Source: Nitrospira sp. (lineage in GTDB: Bacteria; Nitrospirota; Nitrospiria; Nitrospirales; Nitrospiraceae). From it: 64,000 bases of DNA. How positions within the stretch are numbered: position 1 is the stretch's first letter; the number at the start of each line of letters is the position of its first letter. This document shows positions 27,116-35,834 of the stretch, one piece after another. The notes beneath the pieces were generated by a model. That model ran no database searches. It saw nothing but the letters and a program-made list of their open reading frames with translations, and had not been told where the DNA came from. The stretch covers positions 2,775,001 to 2,839,000 of the forward strand of contig CP054184.1 of assembly GCA_015709715.1 (NCBI GenBank), read 5' to 3'. The position numbers were made by a program, and so were the translations under genes.

Positions 27116-28006
27116 TCACGGCGCAGACCGCTTGCGCCGTGCATGGGCCGAGGAGGCAGCCACCAAGAGTTGCTTGATTCGGTACGCCGGTTCGACCATA
27201 CCCAAACCGATATAACTCAAGGCCAACAGCGGTTCGGAGGCCTTCCTGTCTTCCAAGTGTAGTTCCACCTGTTTTCCCCCCGCCATCAAGGGCAAGATCT
27301 GAATCCTGGCCTGCGTGACGATACCCAGCAGCGCCACTGTCCCTGCGGTGGCCAGGTGTCCCTGCCGATTCATGACGGCGGGGAGCCGGAACACGGGGCC
27401 GCCGCTGTTGCCGGGAAACACGTGACTATCGATCAGGAACACTTCTGAGCCGGGCCTGCTCGGCGACACCCACGATACGATCCCTTGCCGCACGATGGCT
27501 CGTGGTGAATCGGGAAGGTCGAAGGCCGTCGGATAGCCGAGCACCACGACCGGCACCCCTTCACACAGATCCGACTTGGTTGCGATGTCCATCCAGGCAA
27601 TGGATGTCAGCGCGCCGGTTTTCGAGGGGCGCAGGGTCAGCGGTACGGGCAGGCAGGCGAGGTCGACGGATTCATCCGGGTGCGGATACCAGAGGCGGCG
27701 TGTGCCCTTGGTGAGTTGGAGGGGAATCTCCAACGCCTGGCGGCCGTTGCCATGGGGGCTCTGAGAAAACATCATGCCGAGGGAGGATGGCGCCCAGTTT
27801 TCCGCCGGATCGTACAGGACGTGTTTGGCCGTGACCAGCCAGGTGGTCTGGGCTCTGGTTCCGTACAACGAAAACAGGACTCCGGTGCCGTCGATGGCAA
27901 AGAAGGGTTTCGTCGAGGTCCGGCCGCCTGGTGACTGCACGCGGTACTCCTGCCTGTGTCCGATGGCGACCGTCGCCGCCCGCCAGTGATCGATCCATCC
28001 AGCCAT
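27116..28006 (-). CDS. Trypsin-like serine protease, S1 fold
   Basis: This 296-residue protein has a complete catalytic triad in trypsin order: His in TAKHVLYD, Asp in DESVDLACL and Ser in FPGNSGGPVF. No clear signal peptide or PDZ domain is visible, which is unusual for a DegP-like protease; it may act in the cytoplasm. ATG 28006 has GGAG nine bases upstream; a TTG at 28021 is less likely. A near-consensus -24/-12 element lies 36 bases upstream. Confidence 0.82.
   Translation of the reverse strand: MAGWIDHWRAATVAIGHRQEYRVQSPGGRTSTKPFFAIDGTGVLFSLYGTRAQTTWLVTAKHVLYDPAENWAPSSLGMMFSQSPHGNGRQALEIPLQLTKGTRRLWYPHPDESVDLACLPVPLTLRPSKTGALTSIAWMDIATKSDLCEGVPVVVLGYPTAFDLPDSPRAIVRQGIVSWVSPSRPGSEVFLIDSHVFPGNSGGPVFRLPAVMNRQGHLATAGTVALLGIVTQARIQILPLMAGGKQVELHLEDRKASEPLLALSYIGLGMVEPAYRIKQLLVAASSAHARRKRSAP
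27117..27141. terminator. 9-bp hairpin between convergent genes
   Basis: CACGGCGCA and TGCGCCGTG pair perfectly around a seven-base loop, 12 bases past the zinc-ribbon stop and overlapping the stop of the convergent protease gene. There is no U-tract on either side, so termination is likely but not certain. Confidence 0.45.
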
Positions 28007-28041
28007 CGTGAGGGTCTCCAAGAAAGTTGAGCCGTCCGGTC

Positions 28042-28057
28042 AGCAAGCCGAGTGCCA
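28042..28057 (-). promoter_or_regulatory. Candidate sigma-54 (-24/-12) promoter of the protease gene
   Basis: On the minus strand the site is TGGCACTCGGCTTGCT, which differs from TGGCACG-N4-TTGCW at one specified position. It is the best RpoN-type match noticed in the window, correctly oriented, with a predicted leader of about 26 bases. Confidence 0.55.
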
Positions 28058-28333
28058 GGCGGTCGAGAAATCGCAGCGGACCGATGGCCATGGGATTTGA
28101 TCGGGCGTCGTGGGCGGTGAATTGATGAGCCTGGCAGGGGCCTACGCCAAAAACCGAGGCGTTCTGCGACAGGGGCGGTAGGGCTGTTGGGGAAGAAGGC
28201 GACGATCGGGCGAGTGGCACCGGTGCTCGAACCAGGCCTCTCTTGCCATCCGCTACGTCACTCGGGTGAGCCGGCAGGCCTGCTGATTGCTAGGTAACGG
28301 GGGTGCCGATAACGGAGGAGGGCGATCGGGCCC
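28058..28333. other. Intergenic region between divergent genes, no gene recognised
   Basis: These bases separate the protease from polX. Open frames here lack ribosome sites and protein-like composition. Apart from the minus-strand promoter-like site at 28042 no element was recognised; the polX promoter must lie here. Confidence 0.5.
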
Positions 28334-30064
28334 ATGCGGATCCATAATGCTGACGTCGCGGCCCTGCTTGAGGAGATCGCCGCCTTGCTGGAAATCGAAG
28401 GCGCCAACCCCTTCCGGGTCAGGGCCTATCGGTTTGCCGCCAGGACCCTTCGCGACCTCACCCATGACGTGGCGGAGATGGTGGCCAAGGGCGAGGACCT
28501 CACGGCCTTGCCCGGGATCGGCGAAGACCTGGCGGGCAAGATCAAGGACATCGTGGCGACCGGCACGACCGCCGTGCTGGAACAAGAGCGCAAGAAGGTG
28601 CCGGCCACGTTGACGGAGTTGCTGCATATTCCCGGCCTGGGGCCCAAGCGCGTGCAGACCCTGTCTCAGGCCCTGAAGGTCCGTACCCTGGCGGACCTAG
28701 AGCAGGCGGCGCGAGAAGGGCGGATCCAAGCCCTGCCCGGTTTCGGTGCGATCACGCAGCGGCGCATTCGGGAAGCGTTGACTGCGCGCACGGGCGAGGA
28801 GCGGCGCATGCGCTTGGCCGATGCTGTCCCCTATGCGGAAGCCTTGGTGGAGTACTTGCGGCAGGTGCCCGGAGTAGAGCGAGCGGCAGCGGCAGGCAGT
28901 TATCGGCGAGGAAAAGACACGATCGGCGATCTGGATCTTCTGGTGACCGCCCGCCTCGGCCGACAGGTGATCGATCGCTTCGTGGCCTATCCCGGGGTCG
29001 ACAGCGTGTCGGCGAAGGGGGACACCAAGGCCAGTGTGCGGTTGCGAAACCGGCTGCAAGTGGATCTGCGCGTCGTGCCGCAGGAGAGTTACGGCGCGGC
29101 CCTGCTCTATTTCACCGGTAACAAGGACCACAATGTGGCCCTACGGCAATTGGCCCAGCAGCGCGAACTCAAGATCAACGAATACGGTGTCTTTCGCGGC
29201 GACTCACGCGTGGCGGGGGAGACGGAGGAGTCGGTCTATCAGGCGGTGGGCTTGCCTTGGATTCCGCCGGAACTGCGGGAGGGGCGCGGGGAGATCGAGG
29301 CGGCGAGGGCGAACCGGCTGCCGCAGCTCCTGCAGCAGGATGACCTGAAGGGCGACCTCCATGCCCATACGAACGCGACCGACGGCCGGAACAGCTTGGT
29401 GGAGATGGTCGAGGCGGCCAAACGCCGAGGGTGGCAGTACGTGGCGATCACGGATCATTCCCGTCGCCTCGCGATGGCCAAGGGATTCGATCCCAAGCGG
29501 CTGCTCAAGCAGGTGGATGAGATCGATCGCCTGAACGCGACCCTCTCCGGCATCACGGTGTTGAAGGGCATCGAGGTCGACATTCTGGAGGATGGGTCAC
29601 TCGATCTGCCGGACGGGGTGCTGGGACGGCTGGATGTGGTCGTCGGCGCGGTCCATAGTCACTTCAACCTGTCTTCGGCAAAACAGACGGACCGGATCTT
29701 GCGGGCCATGGACCGCCCCTACTTCACGATCCTCGCGCATCCCACCGGCCGGCTCATCGGGCAGCGTCAGCCTTATGAGGTAGACATGGCGCGCCTCATC
29801 CGGCAGGCGCGCGAGCGTCCTTGCGTTCTCGAAGTCAACGCCCACCCGGAGCGGCTGGATTTGAGCGATGTCCATTGCCGCATGGCCAAAGAGGCGGGGG
29901 TATTGTTGGCGGTCAGTACCGATGCGCACAGTACGTTGGATCTCGACAACGTGCGTTATGGGATCGGCCAGGCCCGCCGCGGATGGCTCGAAAAGGCGGA
30001 TGTGGTCAACAGCCGATCCTACCCTGAGCTTCGCCGACTCTTGGATCGGATGAGGGGCACATAA
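28334..30064 (+). CDS. polX: Family X DNA polymerase with PHP domain
   Basis: This 576-residue protein has an N-terminal helix-hairpin-helix region (LPGIGEDLAGKI and IPGLGPKRVQTL) and a nucleotidyltransferase palm with GSYRRGKDTIGDLDLL, giving the catalytic Asp pair. The PHP domain (from about 335) begins GDLHAHTNATDGRN and carries metal-binding His/Asp, including HPERLDLSD and STDAHS. PolX fills short gaps in base excision repair; PHP adds 3'-5' exonuclease. The length and order are normal. Confidence 0.94.
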   Translation: MRIHNADVAALLEEIAALLEIEGANPFRVRAYRFAARTLRDLTHDVAEMVAKGEDLTALPGIGEDLAGKIKDIVATGTTAVLEQERKKVPATLTELLHIPGLGPKRVQTLSQALKVRTLADLEQAAREGRIQALPGFGAITQRRIREALTARTGEERRMRLADAVPYAEALVEYLRQVPGVERAAAAGSYRRGKDTIGDLDLLVTARLGRQVIDRFVAYPGVDSVSAKGDTKASVRLRNRLQVDLRVVPQESYGAALLYFTGNKDHNVALRQLAQQRELKINEYGVFRGDSRVAGETEESVYQAVGLPWIPPELREGRGEIEAARANRLPQLLQQDDLKGDLHAHTNATDGRNSLVEMVEAAKRRGWQYVAITDHSRRLAMAKGFDPKRLLKQVDEIDRLNATLSGITVLKGIEVDILEDGSLDLPDGVLGRLDVVVGAVHSHFNLSSAKQTDRILRAMDRPYFTILAHPTGRLIGQRQPYEVDMARLIRQARERPCVLEVNAHPERLDLSDVHCRMAKEAGVLLAVSTDAHSTLDLDNVRYGIGQARRGWLEKADVVNSRSYPELRRLLDRMRGT

Positions 30065-30093
30065 ACCGGCCCGGTCATGGGAGGTAGGACACG

Positions 30094-31431
30094 ATGACCA
30101 GCAAGGCGGATCTGTTAGCCAAGGCGTTGAAGCCCGCGGAGGAGGCGCTCCGGCTGCATGCCCATTACAAGGGCAAGATGCAGAGCATGCCGAAGTGCGC
30201 GGTCCGCAGTTTGGACGATTTTGCGCTGTGGTACACGCCTGGCGTGGCGGCGCCCTGCAAGGCCATCCAGGCCGATCCCGACCGCGTGTTTGACTATACC
30301 AACCGCGGCAACACGATCGCTGTCGTCTCGGACGGGACGCGCGTCTTGGGATTGGGCGATATCGGGCCGGAGGCGGCGCTCCCCGTGATGGAGGGCAAGG
30401 CCTTGCTCTTCAAGTATCTGGGCGGGGTGGATGCGGTGCCGATTTGCCTGAAGACCAAGGATCCGAACGAGGTGATCCGGACGGTGTTGCTCCTGGCTCC
30501 TTCGTTCGGGGCGATCAACCTCGAAGACATCGCGATGCCCAAATGTTTTCACGTGCTGCGTGAACTGCAGGCCAGGTGTTCCATTCCGGTATGGCACGAT
30601 GACCAGCAGGGAACCGGCACGGTGCTGCTGGCCGGCCTGATGAACGCGCTGCAGGTCGTGGGCAAGGAGCTCGGTCGTGTGCGGATCGCCATGATCGGGA
30701 TGGGGGCGGCGAACGTCCCGGTCTATCGGTTCCTCACGGCATCCGGGGCCGATCCCGCCCGCATCGTCGCCTGCGACCTGGGCGGTATCCTCGGCACCCA
30801 TCGGCGGGAGTATGAGTGTGACCCGGCCTTTGCGGAACAATGGCGCGTCTGTCTCCATAGCAATCCGGACAGGTTGAAGGGGGGCATTGCCGAGGCCCTG
30901 CGAGGGGCTGACATCTGCGTCGCCTTTTCCGCCGGCGGCATCATCAAGCCGGAGTGGGTCAGAGGAATGGCGCGAGACGCCGTCGTCTTTGCCTGCGCAA
31001 ACCCGGTTCCGGAGATCTGGCCTTGGGAAGCCAAGGAAGCCGGGGCGCGAATCGTGGCGACCGGACGCAGCGATTTCCCGAACCAGGTCAACAATTCGCT
31101 GGTGTTTCCCGGCATCTTTCGCGGGGTGCTCGACGTGCGGGCGCGCACCATCACCGACGAGATGGCGATGGCGGCTGCGCATGAACTCGCGTTGTGCGCT
31201 AGGGAACGCGGCATCCACGAGGAGAGTATTCTGCCGACGATGGAGGAATGGCACGTGCCGATGCGGTTGGCGGTGGCCACGGCCACTAAAGCACAGGAGC
31301 AGGGGTTGGCGCAGGTGGAACGCACTCGCGACCAGATCCATATTCTAGCGGAATCGAAGATTCGTTCTGCGCATGAGGCGATGAAGGTGTTGCTGAGAGA
31401 GGGATTGATCGTCGCGCCGCCGGCACCTTGA
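30094..31431 (+). CDS. NAD(P)-dependent malic enzyme
   Basis: This 445-residue enzyme converts malate to pyruvate and CO2, or the reverse. It has YTPGVAAPCKAI, the metal and malate site VWHDDQQGTGTV, and a nucleotide-binding fold (MIGMGAANVPVYRF). The FPNQVNNSLVFPGIFRG motif is typical of bacterial short malic enzymes, and no phosphotransacetylase tail is present. It follows polX by 29 bases and has GGAGG upstream of the ATG. Confidence 0.93.
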   Translation: MTSKADLLAKALKPAEEALRLHAHYKGKMQSMPKCAVRSLDDFALWYTPGVAAPCKAIQADPDRVFDYTNRGNTIAVVSDGTRVLGLGDIGPEAALPVMEGKALLFKYLGGVDAVPICLKTKDPNEVIRTVLLLAPSFGAINLEDIAMPKCFHVLRELQARCSIPVWHDDQQGTGTVLLAGLMNALQVVGKELGRVRIAMIGMGAANVPVYRFLTASGADPARIVACDLGGILGTHRREYECDPAFAEQWRVCLHSNPDRLKGGIAEALRGADICVAFSAGGIIKPEWVRGMARDAVVFACANPVPEIWPWEAKEAGARIVATGRSDFPNQVNNSLVFPGIFRGVLDVRARTITDEMAMAAAHELALCARERGIHEESILPTMEEWHVPMRLAVATATKAQEQGLAQVERTRDQIHILAESKIRSAHEAMKVLLREGLIVAPPAP

Positions 31432-31459
31432 GAGCAAGAGATGCGAGACCGCTACTCTT

Positions 31460-32089
31460 TCAGGACGATTCCCAATGTTGATCGCGTCCGGCGTCGAGAA
31501 GGAACTGGGTCGTCGTCGCGCGAAAGGCATCCTCTTCGCTCGCCGTCAGGAGGTTGACCCACATGAAGGGAAGGAGGGGAACCCATGTCATACCGTTCCG
31601 TCCGATTTCGTAATGGTAGGTCTTCTGAAATGCCCCGTCGACATAGAGATCATACGTGACCAGATAGCCTCCCGTCCCGCTGAAGCCAGGGAGGAAAAAG
31701 CCGGAGACGAGCGATAGCGCCCAGAAATACTGCGCCCAAAAAGACGGCAGAGTGGGAAAGATGGTGGCTGTAAAGTAAGGACCGCTGCTTGGAGGATTGT
31801 CGCCCATGATGGAAGACACGCCGTGATCGATAATGATCCGTTCCAGCGACGCATACGTCGAGGTCCTTGGAGCGGACATATAATAGGTGGGGTCGATGAT
31901 AGGGGGCGATCCCTGGTAATTGCCGACATGGTAATACTGGAGCCCAGGCGCGAGAGATTGTAGTGAGTGGTCCGGCTTAGGGAAGTCGTAGGTGATCACG
32001 CAACCATTGAGTGTCGTGACGGAAAGACAGAGAAAAAGCCCGATTCTTCCCATCGAATATCTGTGTTGCATCAAATCGGCATACCTCAT
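31460..32089 (-). CDS. Lipoprotein of unknown function
   Basis: This 209-residue protein has a lipobox LNGC (Cys about 29) after a hydrophobic signal. The mature part is rich in aromatic residues, with strands and one hydrophobic stretch (FWAQYFWALSLVSGFF, about 125-140). ATG 32089 overlaps the upstream gene stop (ATGA), which decides the start over ATGs at 32071 and 32053. I recognise no family. It is paired with the next lipoprotein, possibly in the outer membrane. Confidence 0.68.
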   Translation of the reverse strand: MRYADLMQHRYSMGRIGLFLCLSVTTLNGCVITYDFPKPDHSLQSLAPGLQYYHVGNYQGSPPIIDPTYYMSAPRTSTYASLERIIIDHGVSSIMGDNPPSSGPYFTATIFPTLPSFWAQYFWALSLVSGFFLPGFSGTGGYLVTYDLYVDGAFQKTYHYEIGRNGMTWVPLLPFMWVNLLTASEEDAFRATTTQFLLDAGRDQHWESS

Positions 32090-32544
32090 AAGGCCAAGGC
32101 GAACAATCCGAACGCACCGGCAAGGATGAGAACGGGGACTTCCCACATCCTGTTCCAACAGGAGAATCGGCCTCGTTTCGAGAGGCTGAGAAGCGGTTCG
32201 CAGGTTCCGGTCTCGGCTGCGACATTGTATCCCCTCATGTCCCACTCTCCGTCCAATTTGGGGACTTGGCCTAGGCGCACCAGCCATCCTTGCGGACAGT
32301 GAGAGTATTCTCCGGTCAAGGGCCTTGGCGGAAGCACAGGTGAACCGGCGACCGTCGCCTCCACGCACGTAATGTCATAGACTGTGCCGTTGGGATCTAC
32401 GTGGAGCACTCTCCCGGTCTTGGTCGCGTAATACTGACCGGTCTGGTCCTCATGAAAAAAGTCTCCCGGTCTTTTCTCGCTCGCACAGCCGTTGCCAAGC
32501 ACGAGCAGGATCAATCCTGCGAGAATCGTAAGTTCCCGCACCAT
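32086..32544 (-). CDS. Lipoprotein with C-terminal membrane helix
   Basis: This 152-residue protein has a lipobox GNGCAS (Cys about 20), a Cys-containing middle part (DITCVEA, GEYSHCPQGW, GTCEP) and a hydrophobic C-terminus (VPVLILAGAFGLFALAL). No family is recognised. It overlaps the second lipoprotein gene by four bases and is divergent from the cluster at 32966. Confidence 0.66.
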   Translation of the reverse strand: MVRELTILAGLILLVLGNGCASEKRPGDFFHEDQTGQYYATKTGRVLHVDPNGTVYDITCVEATVAGSPVLPPRPLTGEYSHCPQGWLVRLGQVPKLDGEWDMRGYNVAAETGTCEPLLSLSKRGRFSCWNRMWEVPVLILAGAFGLFALAL

Positions 32545-32621
32545 AGTTTTCCCCTGATGCCGGTCTTTATCCTCCTGCGATCCTTCCGCAGATCGTAAGC
32601 GCTATACCCTTCATAGCTCCG

Positions 32622-32637
32622 TGCATGCCGCGGGCCA
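32622..32637 (-). promoter_or_regulatory. Candidate sigma-54 (-24/-12) promoter of the lipoprotein pair
   Basis: Minus-strand TGGCCCGCGGCATGCA has GG and GC ten bases apart and an intact TGGC and TGCA. It points at the 32544 start with a leader of about 65 bases. Confidence 0.33.
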
Positions 32638-32845
32638 GCCATGGTCATGGCTTTGCGCCTGAGGCAAAAAATCGAATAGTCGGCTCTTGTGCGAAATGGT
32701 TCGCCTGGGAGTAGGTCGAGCGCGCCAGCCGTTGAGGACAATTGACCCTTCTACTTAGTGGTTTGTAGGGGAGAATCGCTACAGGGGGATGTAAGTCCAT
32801 TCACAATCGCATTTCAATGGCTGATCGTTGAGCGATCCATGGCAA

Positions 32846-32861
32846 TGGTCTCCCTATTGCA
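32846..32861 (+). promoter_or_regulatory. Candidate sigma-54 (-24/-12) promoter of the rightward lipoprotein cluster
   Basis: TGGTCTCCCTATTGCA has an intact -12 TTGCA and correct spacing from GG, but a weaker -24 box. It lies about 105 bases before the 32966 start, in the 421-base divergent gap, which contains no gene. Confidence 0.33.
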
Positions 32862-32965
32862 GAAGCCTCAAGTAAAGACACCGTACGTACTATTCCATGC
32901 TGCTGTTGCGATACCGGCGTGGCGAGACACAGGACCTATCGCACAGCATAACAAGGAGGCTGGTG

Positions 32966-33421
32966 ATGAGAAGTATCGTCATGTGCGCTCTAGTGGCGGG
33001 TATCGCACTATGTAGCGGAGGCTGCGGGGTCTACATGGCGTATACCCAGCCTCCCCAGATCGATGTGGATGAGTTTCGGGCAGAAGGAACATCGCGTAAT
33101 TATGTTATGGCCAAGCTTGGGCCCCCGACCGCTAGCGATAAGACTCCTGATGGAGGGAGAGAAGATGTCTATCAGTTCTATGAGGGGTCGGACCCGGCGT
33201 GGAAAGCTGTTCGCGGGACGTTTCATCTATTGGCCGATTTATTCACCATAGCACTGTGGGAAATTGTCGCGACCCCGATGGAATATGCAGTCCGAGGCGA
33301 CAAGATCACTGCACGGGCACGTTTCGACAGCAATGAACGGTTGATTTCCATGCAGGTACTCGGCCGTGAAATAAAGCCATTGGAAAAAATTCATAGGCGG
33401 CAAAACGGCACTTCCGGTTGA
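32966..33421 (+). CDS. Lipoprotein, possibly BamE/SmpA-like
   Basis: This 151-residue protein has a signal ending CSGGC (Cys about 20). The mature region RNYVMAKLGPPTASDKTPDGG followed by YQFYEG resembles the BamE/OmlA fold, in which a short helix precedes L-G-x-P and a strand sheet. AAGGAGG before ATG 32966 decides the start. Function is not assigned. It is the first of three rightward lipoprotein genes in a lower-GC stretch. Confidence 0.68.
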   Translation: MRSIVMCALVAGIALCSGGCGVYMAYTQPPQIDVDEFRAEGTSRNYVMAKLGPPTASDKTPDGGREDVYQFYEGSDPAWKAVRGTFHLLADLFTIALWEIVATPMEYAVRGDKITARARFDSNERLISMQVLGREIKPLEKIHRRQNGTSG

Positions 33422-33560
33422 CCATGACGTTTCAACTCGAATCGGGAGGAGCGTAGTGGGTATTGCCGGCATCCGAAGCATCCTGGTTCCGGCAAATCGT
33501 ATCCGCCGGAATGCGAGCCATGGAATCAACAGGGCTATTCAGAGGGCGAGGTCAAGAGTT

Positions 33561-34235
33561 ATGACTGTCGGATCGAAGTGTGCCGTCGCTGTCCTTGTCG
33601 TAATGGCGACAAGTATGTCCTGTGTTCCCACGACCGGCACAAAGGCCGCGCTCACCTCGGCCGAACGCTCCACGATCAAAAAGGCAGGCATCTTGGTCGA
33701 GTCAGGGGGCCCATTTTCCGTCCGCATTGCGCGGGATAAGATGACGAATACGGGCGCTCTGCTGTTCGGATTGGTCGGTGCGGGCGTCGAAGCAGGTTAC
33801 AAGGCATCTAAAGATGCCTCATATGAGGAGGAGCTGACGCCCTTTGTGCAGGGGTTTGATGTGATCAAAGATAGTTCTATGGCATTTCAGGAGAACTTCT
33901 TATCTACAAAGCTGTTCTCGATGTCCGAGATCGTTCGGACCAGGGATGAATTGAAAGAACGAGGTTTTGATGCGCTGTTCACAGAAACGATTGAGGAATG
34001 GGGGCTGCGTCTATGTTTGGGGGTGGAAAATGTACAAGTGGCATTTGACATCCACGCAAAGCTCGTTCTGCTGTCGGACAATGTGACGGTATGGGAACGT
34101 GACGAACTATTTACACATGGTCCGTGTCGTCCGTTAGCTGATTTTAGGAACGATCGAGAGTTGCTCGGAGTGGAACTCAAGCGCGCCACTAAGGTTCTTG
34201 CAGGACGGATCGCGAATGAAATCGCTTTTCCATGA
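33561..34235 (+). CDS. Lipoprotein of unknown function
   Basis: This 224-residue protein has a lipobox TSMSC (Cys about 21). A glycine-rich hydrophobic segment (NTGALLFGLVGAGVEAGY) follows in the mature part. The region after about 130 repeats an alpha/beta pattern reminiscent of periplasmic lipoproteins that meet the outer membrane. A GTG at 33456 with a very good GGGAGGAG site would add 35 residues ahead of the signal; I prefer 33561 because the lipobox then lies at a normal distance. No family is recognised. Confidence 0.62.
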   Translation: MTVGSKCAVAVLVVMATSMSCVPTTGTKAALTSAERSTIKKAGILVESGGPFSVRIARDKMTNTGALLFGLVGAGVEAGYKASKDASYEEELTPFVQGFDVIKDSSMAFQENFLSTKLFSMSEIVRTRDELKERGFDALFTETIEEWGLRLCLGVENVQVAFDIHAKLVLLSDNVTVWERDELFTHGPCRPLADFRNDRELLGVELKRATKVLAGRIANEIAFP

Positions 34236-34255
34236 ATGACGGAAGGAGGGTTCCT

Positions 34256-35074
34256 ATGAACAATCTGTGGCGTCTCTGCGCGATCCTTGTCATGGCCCTT
34301 TTCACTGCTCTTTCAGGATGCGCTTTTCCAAGCGGACATGTGCGTCCCCTTTATACTCCCGAACCGGGAACGAGAAGTCCTATGAGTACCGTTCCCTCGA
34401 GCATGATTTCCGTTGAGGTCGAGGATGAGCGAGACTTGTATGTCGTAAATTGGCTCGGGGACCAAAAGAATAACTTTGGGTCCGTATTAAGAAAGGTCTT
34501 GTCGGACAACGACCCGCCGACGATTGTTCGGGAAGCGCTGACAGCCGAGTTATTGAACAATGGCCATAAGATTGTGGACACCGAAGGCGGTAATTCGGAC
34601 GCAATAGTCAGAGTGACGCTGAAGAGATACTGGAGTGACATGGCGATTCATGCCTTCGACGTTGAGATGAAGGGAAGTCTTGAAGCGGATATTGTCGTAC
34701 TGGTCGGCTCTGATAAGAGGCAATTGGTTTCGAAGCCGATTAATGGATCGTATCGAGAGAGTCGGCAGTTTGCCGGTGATTCAGCTTTTGAGAGCGTGTT
34801 GAATGGGGCATTGCACGAATTTGTGCGAGCCTTTTCCCGCGATCCCGAGATTGTCGATGCCCTGAGATCAGCCGCTTCTAGGAAAGAAGGCGTAATAGGC
34901 ACGGGCAGAAAACATACAGCGGCCCATCAGTTCAGTCGTGGGTGTTGCAGGCGATATCTCGTATTTTCAGCGCAAGTCGGATGGTGCCAAGTTCGATATA
35001 GTACCCATCTCTGGCCTTCTGATGTTGCGAATCTCCCTGCGCAGGAGCGACGAATTTCCCCAGGCAAGATATAG
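34256..35074 (+). CDS. YajG-like lipoprotein, C-terminus possibly altered
   Basis: GGAGGG precedes ATG 34256, and a lipobox LSGC lies at about residue 22. Residues 45-210 resemble YajG-type proteins (ISVEVEDERD, an AELLNNGHKI segment, strand-rich centre). After about residue 215 composition changes abruptly to a Cys/Arg-rich tail (RGCCRRYLV) that does not look like this family. The natural stop may have been lost by frameshift. Confidence 0.66.
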   Translation: MNNLWRLCAILVMALFTALSGCAFPSGHVRPLYTPEPGTRSPMSTVPSSMISVEVEDERDLYVVNWLGDQKNNFGSVLRKVLSDNDPPTIVREALTAELLNNGHKIVDTEGGNSDAIVRVTLKRYWSDMAIHAFDVEMKGSLEADIVVLVGSDKRQLVSKPINGSYRESRQFAGDSAFESVLNGALHEFVRAFSRDPEIVDALRSAASRKEGVIGTGRKHTAAHQFSRGCCRRYLVFSAQVGWCQVRYSTHLWPSDVANLPAQERRISPGKI

Positions 35075-35102
35075 CCCTAGTCGGAATCGGCCCAAGCGAG
35101 CG

Positions 35103-35644
35103 ATGTGGTGCTGTCTGAGTCTTGTGATCTTGGTTGATTGCGTCGAGGAGACGGCCGTATTTCGGGATTGAAACCGTACCATCCCCCGTCCCTCAGGACA
35201 GATTGTTCCACAGTGACAGAGTTACAACCATCACTACGCTGGCAGGCTTTTTCGCTTCCTGAACCAGAAGGAAGCCTCAGCGAGGTGACCTATGAAGTGA
35301 AGATTTGGGCCGCAGCCCATGATGCGCCTGGTCAGCTGGTCTATGCCCGTGAAGGGCTGCCTGAGCCATCTCACAACGTGCAGGAGTCGCTGCCTCCATC
35401 GATGACGCTCTTTTGGTCGGTGCGTGCGCGATTTCTCTTGAACGGGTTGCCGCGAGTGATAGAGGCGAAAAAACAAAAAAGCAGAGCGGAGGCAGGTCCA
35501 GAGAGCTCGACATCAACAGTGGAGATCTTGGAGAGGTTTCAGGCTTCCCGCTTCGCACCTGCGGGCCTGCTCACCACCTCTGCGTTTGACCTCGGTATCC
35601 TTCAGTGTTCCTCTCACCGAAGCCTCCGCTCATTTATTAAATAA
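35103..35644 (+). pseudogene. Frameshifted lipoprotein gene
   Basis: ATG 35103 opens a short signal-like peptide (MWCCLSLVILVDC) that stops at 35169. Another frame continues from about 35150 with LKPYHPPSL, TELQPSLRW and TYEVKIW, then GLPEPSHNV and FWSVRARFLLNG. This looks like the body of one lipoprotein with a fibronectin-like domain, so one frameshift near 35155-35170 is proposed. After about 35480 the second frame also degenerates. The two parts together are a decayed relative of the local lipoprotein cluster. Confidence 0.5.
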
Positions 35645-35756
35645 CGCTGTTTCGGGAGAAATCAATGGGGGCTCGCGCCCCAGTGGCCTGCGTCGTTGCT
35701 GTGGCAATTTAGGACAGAAGTCAAATGGAAATTCAGCGGTCGCAGCGGTTTGTGCG

Positions 35757-35772
35757 TGGCATGTCCTATGCT
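35757..35772 (+). promoter_or_regulatory. Candidate sigma-54 (-24/-12) promoter of the UspA gene
   Basis: TGGCATGTCCTATGCT differs from the element at 3375-3390 by one base and has GG and GC ten bases apart. Transcription would begin near 35783, leaving a leader of about 50 bases before ATG 35835 and making the earlier ATG at 35793 unlikely. Confidence 0.48.
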
Positions 35773-35834
35773 GTATCAGAAACGGAGGATGTATGCTGCC
35801 GTGCCGGTTGAGGGCGAGTCGCGGGGGAGTGACG

